Assembly: GCA_030621865.1 (NCBI GenBank)
Contig: JAUXGW010000002.1
Location: forward strand, 1 to 40,438
From: Actinomycetes bacterium
GTDB taxonomy: Bacteria > Actinomycetota > Acidimicrobiia > Acidimicrobiales > Microtrichaceae
Reading direction: 5' to 3'
DNA: 40,438 bases
Every line of letters starts with the position of its first letter. The stretch's first letter is position 1. Positions 1 to 7,591 of this stretch are shown piece after piece. A program made the position numbers and the translations under genes. The notes under the pieces were generated by a model. That model saw only the letters and a list, made by a program, of their open reading frames with translations, was not told the DNA's origin and searched no databases.

Positions 1-425
1 GACAGGATCACGGGGCTGCCGATTCCGACTTCAGGCCTCAGGGATCCCGCAGCGTTGGTCAATATGACGGTCGAACATCCCGCCATCACGGCCGTTCTCA
101 CCGCGTGGACAACGGTGTGGGGAGCATGACCCTCATACAGATGGGAACGCCCGGCCAACACCAGGGCTCGGGATCCGCTCAGGTCGAGCGCGGTGATGGT
201 ACCTCCGTGACCGGCAACGGTGGGTGCCGGAACACCTCTGAGGTCATGCATTGCCATCCGATCGACCGGCTCGCCAAGGGCTTCTCCGACATCGATCCAC
301 CCGGATCCGAGTACGACGGCAGCGGACGCCTCGCCAATCCTCTCGCGGAGTGCCTCGGCATCAGCAGCGGCGAGCTTCCAGGGGTCTTCCGCCCTGTTCG
401 GTTCGGTGCTGTTCAGTTCGGTCAT
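1..425 (-). CDS. punA: Purine nucleoside phosphorylase, 5' part (cut by the window edge)
   Basis: Translating the minus strand from the ATG at 425 gives an open frame to the window edge, about 141 residues. It contains VVLGSGW near residue 38, then GRSHLYEGH, and then LTNAAGSL near the edge. These are the phosphate-binding and purine/ribose-binding signatures of trimeric purine nucleoside phosphorylases, which split (deoxy)inosine and guanosine with phosphate into base and pentose-1-phosphate in purine salvage. About half of the usual 260-290 residues are present; the C-terminal part lies outside the window. It is transcribed divergently from the polysaccharide fusion gene at 645. No clear ribosome-binding site precedes the ATG, so the exact start is the main uncertainty. 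PNP and the related MTAP are close in sequence; I favour PNP. Confidence 0.85.
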   Translation of the reverse strand, partial: MTELNSTEPNRAEDPWKLAAADAEALRERIGEASAAVVLGSGWIDVGEALGEPVDRMAMHDLRGVPAPTVAGHGGTITALDLSGSRALVLAGRSHLYEGHAPHTVVHAVRTAVMAGCSTVILTNAAGSLRPEVGIGSPVIL

Positions 426-500
426 GGATGCCTGCCGGTGCGTTGTTGGAGTGTGTTTCCGTGTTCCTGAGTTCCCGGTTCCTGATTCTTTGAAAGTGTC

Positions 501-534
501 GCAGCAATGCAGGTTGTGCAGCAATGCAGGTTGT
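501..534. repeat. Perfect 17-bp tandem duplication in the divergent intergenic region
   Basis: Two exact adjacent copies of GCAGCAATGCAGGTTGT lie at 501-517 and 518-534. They sit in the 219-bp gap between the PNP gene (minus) and the Wzy-Wzz fusion gene (plus). A looser repeat of GTTCCTGA occurs just before it (463-470 and 478-485), and AACTACCC occurs at 562-569 and 602-609, exactly 40 bp apart. No gene was found in the gap. The repeats could be protein-binding sites for divergent control or simply slippage products. Confidence 0.8.
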
Positions 535-580
535 TCAGGCGGTGCGGCAGGGCGTCGGCGAAACTACCCAGCTCCTCCGC

Positions 581-610
581 GTGACCGATGGGTCCTTGGG
601 TAACTACCCT
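581..610 (+). promoter_or_regulatory. Candidate promoter for the Wzy-Wzz fusion gene
   Basis: A GTGACC hexamer (581-586) is followed after 18 bp by TACCCT (605-610), which fits a TANNNT -10 box. The -10 box lies in a small inverted repeat, GGGTA-AC-TACCC (598-609). This would leave a leader of about 28 nt before the GTG at 645. The -35 match is poor, so this is only a candidate. Confidence 0.3.
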
Positions 611-644
611 CCTCTCTTGACTCCGGAGCTCCCGCAGAGCTCGG

Positions 645-3410
645 GTGTGGCCAGGGGGCCAACGCGGTTTGCAGACGCTAGAACGACAACTCGAACCTGA
701 ATCACCAAAGCGTCGGTCCGTGCGCGGCCAAGGACTGCTCATCTTCCTGCTTCTCGGGATGATTCCGCTGGCGATCTTGATGATCCAGACCAAGTGGGGA
801 GTGCTCTTCGGGATCGGCCTCGCAGTTGTTGCCGGGATTGGCCTGTGGGTCACCAACCGGGGTTTTGCCTTTGTCGAAGTGGCAGCTTTTCTGATTCACT
901 TCGATGGTTTTGGTTTTGGACCGCTGCGGATGGGTCGCTTTGTGGCTGGGGCCGCCATTCTGCTGGTTCTCTACAAGCTGCTCGTGGAGAATTGGCGTCC
1001 ACCCGCGATTCCAGCGCGTCACTGGCTTCCACCGCTGGCTCTGATGACGTGGGCTGTCTTCTCGGGTGCTTGGTCACACGACGTCGGAGGCTTCATCTTC
1101 TTTCTGGGTTTCCTGGGTCTGGGATTGGCCTTCTTCGCCACGACAGCGTTTCTGCTCGACTCCTATGAGAAGGTTGCCAGATACCTTCGGGCGTATTGGT
1201 ATGGGGGATTGTGGGGTTCCCTGGCCGGGGTCTGGGCTCTTGTCATCGGAACACGCTCCGTTGGATTCGGAGCCGACCCGAACTTCTTCGGACTCCTCGC
1301 GGCATCCATGATTCCGCTCACCGTGTATTACCGGCGGCAAGCGCAGACCACACGCGAAAAGTGGTTCTACACATTCGTGGTGTTGTTCGTGTTTGCCGGG
1401 GCCGCTGGAGCGGGTAGCCGATCCGGAATCATCGGTGCGAGTGTTGCGATCGTTGGCACCATGGTGACCAGGCCGGGCCTTTCCGGCCTCCGACGCGCGC
1501 GCGTTGGAGTGGGGGCGATCGCCCTGGCGGCAGTGGCGTTCATCGTAATGTTCTTTGCGAATCCCGCGAACCTCCAGCGTGGTTTCTCTGACCGCGGTGC
1601 CGGTCGCATCGACTTCTGGACTGTCACCGTCGACCTCGTGAAGGACAACCCGGTTGTCGGTTACGGCGGAGGCCAATTGAGCTCGGAGATCACCCCCAAG
1701 CTCGCCACCACTCCCGGGGTGCAGGGGGTCTCGGACAGCCGCGAATCCGTGTCGTCGCACAACACGTGGCTGGACATTGCGGGTGACCTGGGTCTGATTG
1801 GCCTCGGCATATTCGTGTCCCTGGTCCTGATTGCAATGTGGGGTTTTCTGAGGCCGCGGTGGAGTGCGACCAAGGACATTTCCACAACCCTGTTCGTGAT
1901 GATGTTGCCTGTCCTGACTAGCTCCAACTTCTTGCCATTGCTGAACAACAAACTCTCCTGGAGCCTCCTCGGGATCTCAGCCGCGCTCCAAACACCTTCC
2001 TGGGGAGCCCGGTACTCCGGCTATTTCGAGCCACCCGGGGGGCAAACACAACTGGAAGCCGAATGGCGGGAGACTCACCTTGCCCGATGGGATCTGCGAG
2101 TATCGAGGCGATTCCGAATCTACGTGCTGTTCGGCGCCCTGATCGGCGGACTCCTGTTCGGCGCCGTCATATCGAGTACGCCAACGAAGTACAAGGCGTA
2201 CTCCGACGTTGTCGTACCTAGTCTTGATTCACCCTCCGGGCAAACCCGCGTCATCATTCCGATGCAGCGGGTACAGATGCTGAACACGCTCGTCATTTCG
2301 GATGCCTATGCCGCTGAACTGAAAGAGTTGTCCGGGTTGCAGCTGGGCATACGGGAGATTCGCGATCGACTGACGGCTGTAAGACCCGGAGCCGGTGCGG
2401 TCCTGCGAATCGCGTACGTTGATGTCGATTCCGACCGGGTGGACCTTGCGGCACCCCACCTGACGGCCGCCCTCGACGCCGTTGTCGAGAGAGGCAAGTC
2501 CGTGAACCAGGAGGTCTTGTCCGAAGAACTGAGACCTATGTATCCGGGCGAGCAGCGGTACTACGACGGTCCACTCTTCCTTCCCATTTCCAGCGAGCCA
2601 GCGTTCGTCGAGTCACCGCCCCGAACGGTATGGGTGACCTTGATGGGAATGATCAGCGGGGCGCTGTTGGCCTTGGTGTTCGTGCTCCTGCAGCAGCGGC
2701 GACCACGTGTGAACAACGATGACAACTTCAGGACTGCAGTGGGAATGAATCTGTGGACTCACGTCGGCCGGATGGGTCGCAGCTATTCGGCTTCGCCTGA
2801 GCAGTACGCACATGTCGCTTTGACAGCGTTTGAAAACGCCGGTTCAGGGGATCGCCGACCTTCCCGGATGCTTCTGGCGAGCCCCCACTCGGGTCGCACC
2901 ACCCGTGGTGTGGCCATGGGAGTGGCGGCGAGCCTGGCAGAGTCCGGAAACAAAGTTGTACTGGTCGACGGTCAGGTTGAGCGGCCTTGGCTTTCTGCTC
3001 GTCTGGGTGGGCTCAGGGGGCCCGGCCTGGCCGAGTTGAGCACCGGCGAAGCGGATCTTCACGATTCGTTGAGGCGGGTTTCCAAGTGGCGACTCCCTTC
3101 TTCGGTTCGCAAGACGCTGCGTGGGGGAGGCGACAACCTCCGATTCATTTCCTCTGGCAGGACCTTGAGGAAGAAAGATCCCACGGTGGACGCCGTGGTA
3201 CTGGATGCACTCTCTGACGACGTCATCGTTGTCCTGGTGTCGCCTCCGTTGCTCGGAACGGTTCCCGCGGCGCCATCGCTCAAGTGGGCTGACGTGGTCC
3301 TGTATTGCCTGGAGGAGGGGGGAACCGTGACGTTCGAAGCCGAGGATGCGGCCCTCAGCGTGCGCACGTTCTCCGAAGCGCCGGCAGGAGTGATTCTCGC
3401 CGACGTCTAG
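645..3410 (+). CDS. Fusion: O-antigen ligase/polymerase (Wzy_C) + Wzz-like domain + degenerate BY-kinase-like P-loop domain
   Basis: A single 921-residue frame holds three modules. Residues about 28-450 are strongly hydrophobic (ten or more membrane segments) with the polymerase/ligase-type motifs GSRSGIIGAS (257-266) and HNTWLDIAGDLGLIGL (372-387). Residues about 490-685 look like a Wzz chain-length domain: a membrane helix at 491-511, an extracytoplasmic stretch, and a second helix at 662-684. Residues about 740-921 resemble the cytoplasmic P-loop domain of bacterial tyrosine kinases (CpsD/Wzc-C), with a degenerate Walker A (SPHSGRTTRG, 746-755, Arg where Lys is expected) and a Walker A'-like VVLVDGQVERP. 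No C-terminal tyrosine cluster is present. Inferred role: polymerisation or ligation of lipid-linked repeat units with built-in length control. The GTG at 645 lacks a good ribosome-binding site; TTG at 669, after AGGGGG at 653-658, is an alternative start. It partners functionally with the locus at 6242-15066. Confidence 0.8.
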   Translation: MWPGGQRGLQTLERQLEPESPKRRSVRGQGLLIFLLLGMIPLAILMIQTKWGVLFGIGLAVVAGIGLWVTNRGFAFVEVAAFLIHFDGFGFGPLRMGRFVAGAAILLVLYKLLVENWRPPAIPARHWLPPLALMTWAVFSGAWSHDVGGFIFFLGFLGLGLAFFATTAFLLDSYEKVARYLRAYWYGGLWGSLAGVWALVIGTRSVGFGADPNFFGLLAASMIPLTVYYRRQAQTTREKWFYTFVVLFVFAGAAGAGSRSGIIGASVAIVGTMVTRPGLSGLRRARVGVGAIALAAVAFIVMFFANPANLQRGFSDRGAGRIDFWTVTVDLVKDNPVVGYGGGQLSSEITPKLATTPGVQGVSDSRESVSSHNTWLDIAGDLGLIGLGIFVSLVLIAMWGFLRPRWSATKDISTTLFVMMLPVLTSSNFLPLLNNKLSWSLLGISAALQTPSWGARYSGYFEPPGGQTQLEAEWRETHLARWDLRVSRRFRIYVLFGALIGGLLFGAVISSTPTKYKAYSDVVVPSLDSPSGQTRVIIPMQRVQMLNTLVISDAYAAELKELSGLQLGIREIRDRLTAVRPGAGAVLRIAYVDVDSDRVDLAAPHLTAALDAVVERGKSVNQEVLSEELRPMYPGEQRYYDGPLFLPISSEPAFVESPPRTVWVTLMGMISGALLALVFVLLQQRRPRVNNDDNFRTAVGMNLWTHVGRMGRSYSASPEQYAHVALTAFENAGSGDRRPSRMLLASPHSGRTTRGVAMGVAASLAESGNKVVLVDGQVERPWLSARLGGLRGPGLAELSTGEADLHDSLRRVSKWRLPSSVRKTLRGGGDNLRFISSGRTLRKKDPTVDAVVLDALSDDVIVVLVSPPLLGTVPAAPSLKWADVVLYCLEEGGTVTFEAEDAALSVRTFSEAPAGVILADV

Positions 3411-3481
3411 GTCCGTGGCGGTGTCTGTCTGTTGTTGCGGTACATCCTGCTGGGCACATCGATGCATCTCCTGTCGGCGGT

Positions 3482-3487
3482 TACGGT
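3482..3487 (+). promoter_or_regulatory. -10 box for leaderless tatD
   Basis: TACGGT ends 6 nt before the ATG at 3494. Transcription would therefore start at or next to the start codon, and there is no Shine-Dalgarno sequence. No convincing -35 element was seen. Confidence 0.55.
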
Positions 3488-3493
3488 GGCCGC

Positions 3494-4291
3494 ATGCCCG
3501 AAATCAACCGCAGTTCCGAACCGGTATGGGTGGATAACCATTGTCATCTGGACGATGAGGACGACGTTGCGGCGATCCTCATCGACGCTGCAGCCAGTGG
3601 CGTCGAAACTCTCATCTGTGTGGGTGTGACTGTTGAGAGGTCCAGGCAGTGCTTAGAGATCGCGAGTCGTCACGATGATGTCCATGCCACGGCCGGGGTG
3701 CATCCCCATGACGCCTCCGACGGAGTTGCGGGTCTCGAGGACCTGCTCCAGGAGGGCATCGAGCGAGGTGTGCTCGTTGCGGTTGGGGAGTGTGGATTGG
3801 ACTATTTCTACGAGCACTCACCCAAATCCGACCAGCGAGCAATCTTTGCCTCACAGATTCAGATGGCGCATTCAAGCGGGCTGCCCCTGGTGATCCATAC
3901 CCGCGACGCGTGGGAGGACACCTTTGATGTCCTCGACTCTGAAGGGATACCGGAGCGCACGGTGTTCCATTGTTTCACCGGCGGTCCGCAAGAGGCCGAG
4001 CAGTGTCTGGTGAGGGGAGCGATGCTGTCAATCAGCGGAATCGTGACGTTCGGGTCCGCCAAGGAGTTGAGGGCGGCCGTAACCGCCGCCCCGATCGAAC
4101 GGCTCATGGTGGAGACCGATTCCCCCTACCTTGCGCCTGTGCCGTTCCGCGGCAAGAAGAATCGGCCGGCGTTGGTGGTCCGAGTCGGTGAGGAGGTGGC
4201 GGCTTTGAAGGAGTTGCCTGTTGAGCGGGTGGCAACGAGGACAACCGCGAACGCCCGGAAGTTCTACGGTCTCGACCCTCTACACACATGA
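3494..4291 (+). CDS. tatD: TatD family metal-dependent hydrolase (3'-5' DNase)
   Basis: This 265-residue protein shows the TatD metal-binding pattern of a TIM-barrel hydrolase: DNHCHLDD near residue 13, VGECGLDYFYEH in the middle, VIHTRDA, FHCFTGG and the C-terminal VETDSPYLAP. TatD enzymes are cytoplasmic Mg-dependent 3'-5' exonucleases linked to DNA repair and RNA processing. The ATG at 3494 is chosen because it lies just before the conserved N-terminus and 6 nt after a TACGGT box. The open frame extends upstream to 3305, but that part overlaps the preceding gene and has no family similarity. ksgA and ispE follow, the usual actinobacterial order. Length fits the family. Confidence 0.93.
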   Translation: MPEINRSSEPVWVDNHCHLDDEDDVAAILIDAAASGVETLICVGVTVERSRQCLEIASRHDDVHATAGVHPHDASDGVAGLEDLLQEGIERGVLVAVGECGLDYFYEHSPKSDQRAIFASQIQMAHSSGLPLVIHTRDAWEDTFDVLDSEGIPERTVFHCFTGGPQEAEQCLVRGAMLSISGIVTFGSAKELRAAVTAAPIERLMVETDSPYLAPVPFRGKKNRPALVVRVGEEVAALKELPVERVATRTTANARKFYGLDPLHT

Positions 4292-4331
4292 CCAACACAC
4301 ATCATCCCTTCAGCGCGACGAGGTGCCTGAG

Positions 4332-5159
4332 ATGCTCGGTGCGAGCGAAATCACTGAACTCCTGAAGCGACATGGCCTGGAGGCTCGCAGGTCGTTGGGG
4401 CAGAACTTCGTGGCCGACCCGAACGTGGTCGCACGGATCGTGGAGCACGCGGGCGTTGGTCCGGGTGATCATGTGATCGAGGTTGGTCCGGGTGTTGGTT
4501 CGCTGAGTACTGCGATTCTGGAGGCGGGCGCCACACTCACGGCGATTGAGAAGGACCCAAGAATGCTCCCGGTGCTGGAGGAAGTCCTTTCCAGTGTCCC
4601 GGGTGCCTCCCTTGCCCAGGGCACAGGGTCAGAAGTCGTTCTCGGGGATGCCCTGACCCTCGACTGGCCTGAGGTGATCGGACGCGAACCCGCTCGGCTG
4701 GTGGCGAATCTGCCGTACAACGTTGCGGTGCCGATCATCCTGACCGTCCTCGAAGAAGCACCCAATGTGAATCCGTTGGTTGTGATGGTCCAGCGGGAGG
4801 TGGCCGAGCGGCTGGTCGCGAGTCCGGGTGGAAAGACAATCGGGGTTCCGACCCTGAAGGTAGCGTGGTACGCCTCCGCGAAAATCGTGATGAAGGTTCC
4901 GCCCACGGTGTTCATACCTCAGCCCCGCGTGGATTCGGCCGTGGTGCGGTTCGATCGCCATGGGAAACCTGCTTCGAATCCCGAGCCGGTGTTCCAGATG
5001 CTGGAACGGGCGTACGGTCAGCGTCGAAAGATGTTGCGCCGATCTCTGAACGGCCTTGTATCCGCTCAGCAGTTCGATCGTGCGGGAATTGACTCCGCGA
5101 GCCGCCCGGAAACCCTTGATCTCTCCGACTGGGTCCGGTTGGTGACCGCGGCCCGCTGA
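4332..5159 (+). CDS. ksgA: 16S rRNA (adenine1518-N6/adenine1519-N6) dimethyltransferase
   Basis: This 275-residue protein dimethylates two adjacent adenines in the 3' terminal hairpin of 16S rRNA, a late step in 30S assembly. Visible motifs are LGQNFVADPNVVARIV near the N-terminus, the SAM-binding VIEVGPGVGSLS, the catalytic NLPYNVAVPII (motif IV, N-L-P-Y) and the C-terminal RRKMLRRSL typical of RsmA/KsgA. The start at ATG 4332 is preceded by GAGGTG at suitable distance; GTG 4323 is an alternative. The gene starts 40 nt after tatD and runs toward ispE with a 21-nt gap, so tatD-ksgA could be one transcript. An out-of-frame ATG overlapping the tatD stop opens only 25 codons and is not the start. 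Confidence 0.95.
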   Translation: MLGASEITELLKRHGLEARRSLGQNFVADPNVVARIVEHAGVGPGDHVIEVGPGVGSLSTAILEAGATLTAIEKDPRMLPVLEEVLSSVPGASLAQGTGSEVVLGDALTLDWPEVIGREPARLVANLPYNVAVPIILTVLEEAPNVNPLVVMVQREVAERLVASPGGKTIGVPTLKVAWYASAKIVMKVPPTVFIPQPRVDSAVVRFDRHGKPASNPEPVFQMLERAYGQRRKMLRRSLNGLVSAQQFDRAGIDSASRPETLDLSDWVRLVTAAR

Positions 5160-5168
5160 CCCCGGCCG

Positions 5169-5174
5169 TAGAAT
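5169..5174 (+). promoter_or_regulatory. -10 box for leaderless ispE
   Basis: TAGAAT ends 6 nt before the GTG start of ispE at 5181. No ribosome-binding site lies between ksgA and ispE. This is one of the best consensus matches among the window's -10-to-start arrangements. Confidence 0.6.
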
Positions 5175-5180
5175 CTGGCT

Positions 5181-5918
5181 GTGTTGCGCCTTGCTGCTCC
5201 GGCCAAACTCACTCTCGAACTGCGTATCAGCGGCTTGCGAGATGACGGGTTCCATCTGGTTGATGCCGAAATGGTCGCGCTGAGCTTTGGCGACGAGTTG
5301 CTGTTGGAGGAGCGTCCGCCCGGGAGCCGAAGTGACTTGGTGGTGAAACGGGGCGACAGCGTCGAACCGGGCGATTCAGATGACCTCATTCTCAGGGCCC
5401 TGTCGTTGACCGGCAGAGCCGCCCGGGTCGAGTTGACCAAAGTCGTTCCACCCGGAGCTGGGCTCGGTGGGGGATCAGCGGATGCCGCAGCCATCCTGCG
5501 TTGGGCCGGGTTCTCGGATCTCTCCGCAGCGGCGAGGCTCGGTGCCGACGTGGCCTTCTGTGTCGTTGGAGGGCGAGCCCGCGTGCGTGGCATCGGGGAG
5601 ATGGTGGAGACGTTGGAGTACGAACCGCTGACAGTCACACTGCTGACTCCACCCGTACATTGCTCCACTCCGGCGGTTTACGCCGAATGGGACCTTCTGG
5701 GAGGCCCAACTGGTGACAACGGCAATGACTTGGAGCCGGCTGCCATCAGCCGATTTCCGGAGCTTCTCGGGTGGCGGGATCAGCTCGGTAGGGTGTCAGG
5801 GCAGACCCCGCGCTTGGCCGGGAGCGGTTCCACCTGGTGGGTGAGAGGCTCCTTCCCCGGCGAAGGTCGGGTAGTCGCCGAGGCGATCCCGCGGCAAACC
5901 GACGCACGGACTGCCTGA
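5181..5918 (+). CDS. ispE: 4-diphosphocytidyl-2-C-methyl-D-erythritol kinase
   Basis: This is a GHMP kinase of the non-mevalonate isoprenoid pathway; it phosphorylates CDP-methylerythritol at the 2-hydroxyl group. Motifs are the N-terminal APAKLTLELRI, a glycine-rich ATP loop PPGAGLGGGSADAAA near residue 93, GADVAFCVVGG, and the C-terminal LAGSGSTWW. At 245 residues it is shorter than the usual 280-310. The missing length seems to come from loops between the GHMP halves, because all three signature regions are present. The GTG start lies 6 nt after TAGAAT. Its place directly after ksgA is the standard actinobacterial order. The product would feed polyprenyl phosphate synthesis, which the adjacent polysaccharide genes consume. 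Confidence 0.92.
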   Translation: MLRLAAPAKLTLELRISGLRDDGFHLVDAEMVALSFGDELLLEERPPGSRSDLVVKRGDSVEPGDSDDLILRALSLTGRAARVELTKVVPPGAGLGGGSADAAAILRWAGFSDLSAAARLGADVAFCVVGGRARVRGIGEMVETLEYEPLTVTLLTPPVHCSTPAVYAEWDLLGGPTGDNGNDLEPAAISRFPELLGWRDQLGRVSGQTPRLAGSGSTWWVRGSFPGEGRVVAEAIPRQTDARTA

Positions 5919-5979
5919 GCAATTCCGAGTTGCTGGGGGAAGAAGCCGCGCTCAGACCACGGATCCTGATCCCGCGGGA

Positions 5980-6081
5980 TCACTTACCCTGGGCACGGCG
6001 CTGATGGCGCGTCTTCCGCAACAACTTCTTGTGCTTTTTCTTACGCATGCGCTTACGGCGCTTCTTGATCAGCGATCCCAT
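5980..6081 (-). CDS. bS22-type (AURKAIP1/COX24 domain) 30S ribosomal protein, 33 residues
   Basis: The minus-strand frame from ATG 6081 to TGA 5980 encodes 33 residues beginning MGSLIKKRRKRMRKKKHKK and ending in RRAQGK. About half of the residues are Lys or Arg. It matches my memory of the very small actinobacterial protein annotated as AURKAIP1/COX24 domain-containing, seen in mycobacterial ribosome structures as bS22. It is too short for ordinary gene-size cut-offs and lies alone between ispE and the polysaccharide locus, both on the other strand. A TAGGGT box (6096-6091 read on the minus strand) lies 9 nt before the ATG, and a clear ribosome-binding site is absent, so it may be nearly leaderless. 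Confidence 0.88.
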   Translation of the reverse strand: MGSLIKKRRKRMRKKKHKKLLRKTRHQRRAQGK

Positions 6082-6161
6082 GTCGTCCGCACCCTAAATA
6101 CTGGGAGCCCCAATCACCAAACCGGGGGATCGGTAGGCCATGGGCAGTCCTACCCGGGGAT

Positions 6162-6190
6162 TTCAAGACGGCGGTGACGATCGTTACACT
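6162..6190 (+). promoter_or_regulatory. Candidate promoter of the polysaccharide locus
   Basis: TTCAAG (6162-6167) and TACACT (6185-6190) are separated by 17 bp. The predicted start near 6197 gives a leader of about 45 nt that carries AAGGAG (6225-6230) before the ATG at 6242. The -10 match is good and the -35 match moderate. Confidence 0.4.
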
Positions 6191-6241
6191 CGCTCACTTG
6201 CGGGGAGTGGGTTCCACGCATCTCAAGGAGTCGATCACTCG

Positions 6242-7591
6242 ATGACCCCAATGCGAGCAAACAACGACGTGGTGGCAGCAGACCCTGAACAGGTCGCGTC
6301 CGCATCGGGGGAGGAGCGACGCTCTTTCCGCCTCAGTCGCAACCAGCTCCTGATTGTGGTCGCGTCGATGCTTGTGACCGCAGCCATTGCTGTTGCATTC
6401 TCGATGCTTGGCGCGGCCGTGTTCAACACGAGCCGTTCGATCATCGTCTATTCGGGTAACAACCCCAATGACAACGACATTCTGGCCTCGGCCATTGAAT
6501 CCATCGTGACTTCGAAGGGTATGGCTGCTGAAGTGAAGCGCCGTGGTGACTTCTCGGAGAGCATCGACACCATCGCTTCCATGATCGGCACTGTTCGATC
6601 CCCGGACTCGCCTTACATCGACATAGTGGTTTCGAGTCCGGACAAGCAGCAATCGGAGGACATAAGCACTCAGGTGATCCCGTCCCTCCGATCGGTATTC
6701 GAGTCGAATCAGCGCCAGATCCCTGTTGACCAGCGAATATCCGGCCCAATCTTCCAGGAAGTGTTCACCTTCCCGCTCCAGAGCACGTCCAGCTTTCCGG
6801 CTTGGTTTGCCGCAGTGTTCGGTGCCCTGCTCGGCGGCCTGGTTCCGTATCTGTTCTTCCTGTACCGGAACATGCGCAAGCCTGTTCTGGCGTCCGCCCA
6901 GGATGTCACCGAGGCCCTCGACCTCCCCGTCCTGGTGAAGGTCCCGGTACTCACGGGTCGCTCCGGCAATCCTCAGGATGCAGTCGCAGGCGTGATTTCG
7001 GCGGTCGAACGACTCAGCGTGAATGAACCGATTCACCGACTGGTTCTTGTCGGTCCCGGCACCAGTGCCGAGCGGGCAACTCTTTCTCTGGCGATCGCCA
7101 ACGTGATCGCTCGAAGTTTCGGCCAGCCGGTTGCTCTCGTGGACGCGGATCTCGAACACGGATCACTTACAAGTCTGCTCGGTTGCACCGACAATGCCGG
7201 CCTGTCCGAGTGCCTGTCAGGACAACTGGCGGCCGATAGCGCCTTGCTCAACTTGACCGACTCGCAGATTCCTGTCGAGTTGGATGGAATCGCGGCTCCC
7301 GAGGGCATGGTGAGGTTCCTCGGTGCCGGTATCGACCGGTCCCGGAACATTCTCCGCATGCGCTCGGCTTTCCACCGCGTGCTGGAGGGCATGGCTGGTC
7401 GTTACGTTGTCATCATCAACGGACCCCAGATTCCCGGACCGGTGCCGACCTCCCAGATGCTGTCCCTGGCTGACGCCACACTCATGGTTGTGATTGAAGG
7501 TGAGACCCGTCTGACCGATGCTCGCCTCGCAGGTGATGCCCTGAGGTCCTTTGCCTCAGGTCCCGCGGGCGTCGTCGTGCTCCGCAGGTGA
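6242..7591 (+). CDS. Wzz-like chain-length determinant with degenerate BY-kinase-like P-loop domain
   Basis: This 449-residue protein has a membrane helix at about 36-58, an extracytoplasmic region, a second helix at about 187-208 and a cytoplasmic domain. That is the layout of Wzz/CapA joined to a CpsD-like ATPase. The P-loop region reads GPGTSAERAT (about 271-280) and has lost the lysine and GKT/S core. A VALVDADLEHGS strand (near 297) keeps the Walker A'-like Asp pair. No tyrosine-rich tail is present, so autokinase activity is doubtful. The ATG at 6242 has AAGGAG upstream; an in-frame ATG at 6140 would add 34 unconserved residues. It overlaps the flippase gene by 4 nt (GTGA). Likely role: regulation of polymer chain length together with the fusion protein at 645-3410. 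Confidence 0.8.
   Translation: MTPMRANNDVVAADPEQVASASGEERRSFRLSRNQLLIVVASMLVTAAIAVAFSMLGAAVFNTSRSIIVYSGNNPNDNDILASAIESIVTSKGMAAEVKRRGDFSESIDTIASMIGTVRSPDSPYIDIVVSSPDKQQSEDISTQVIPSLRSVFESNQRQIPVDQRISGPIFQEVFTFPLQSTSSFPAWFAAVFGALLGGLVPYLFFLYRNMRKPVLASAQDVTEALDLPVLVKVPVLTGRSGNPQDAVAGVISAVERLSVNEPIHRLVLVGPGTSAERATLSLAIANVIARSFGQPVALVDADLEHGSLTSLLGCTDNAGLSECLSGQLAADSALLNLTDSQIPVELDGIAAPEGMVRFLGAGIDRSRNILRMRSAFHRVLEGMAGRYVVIINGPQIPGPVPTSQMLSLADATLMVVIEGETRLTDARLAGDALRSFASGPAGVVVLRR

Noticed and set aside
4288-4365. ATG overlapping the tatD stop as the ksgA start
   Set aside because: It is out of frame with ksgA and closes after 25 codons. ATG 4332 is in frame and has a GAGGTG upstream.
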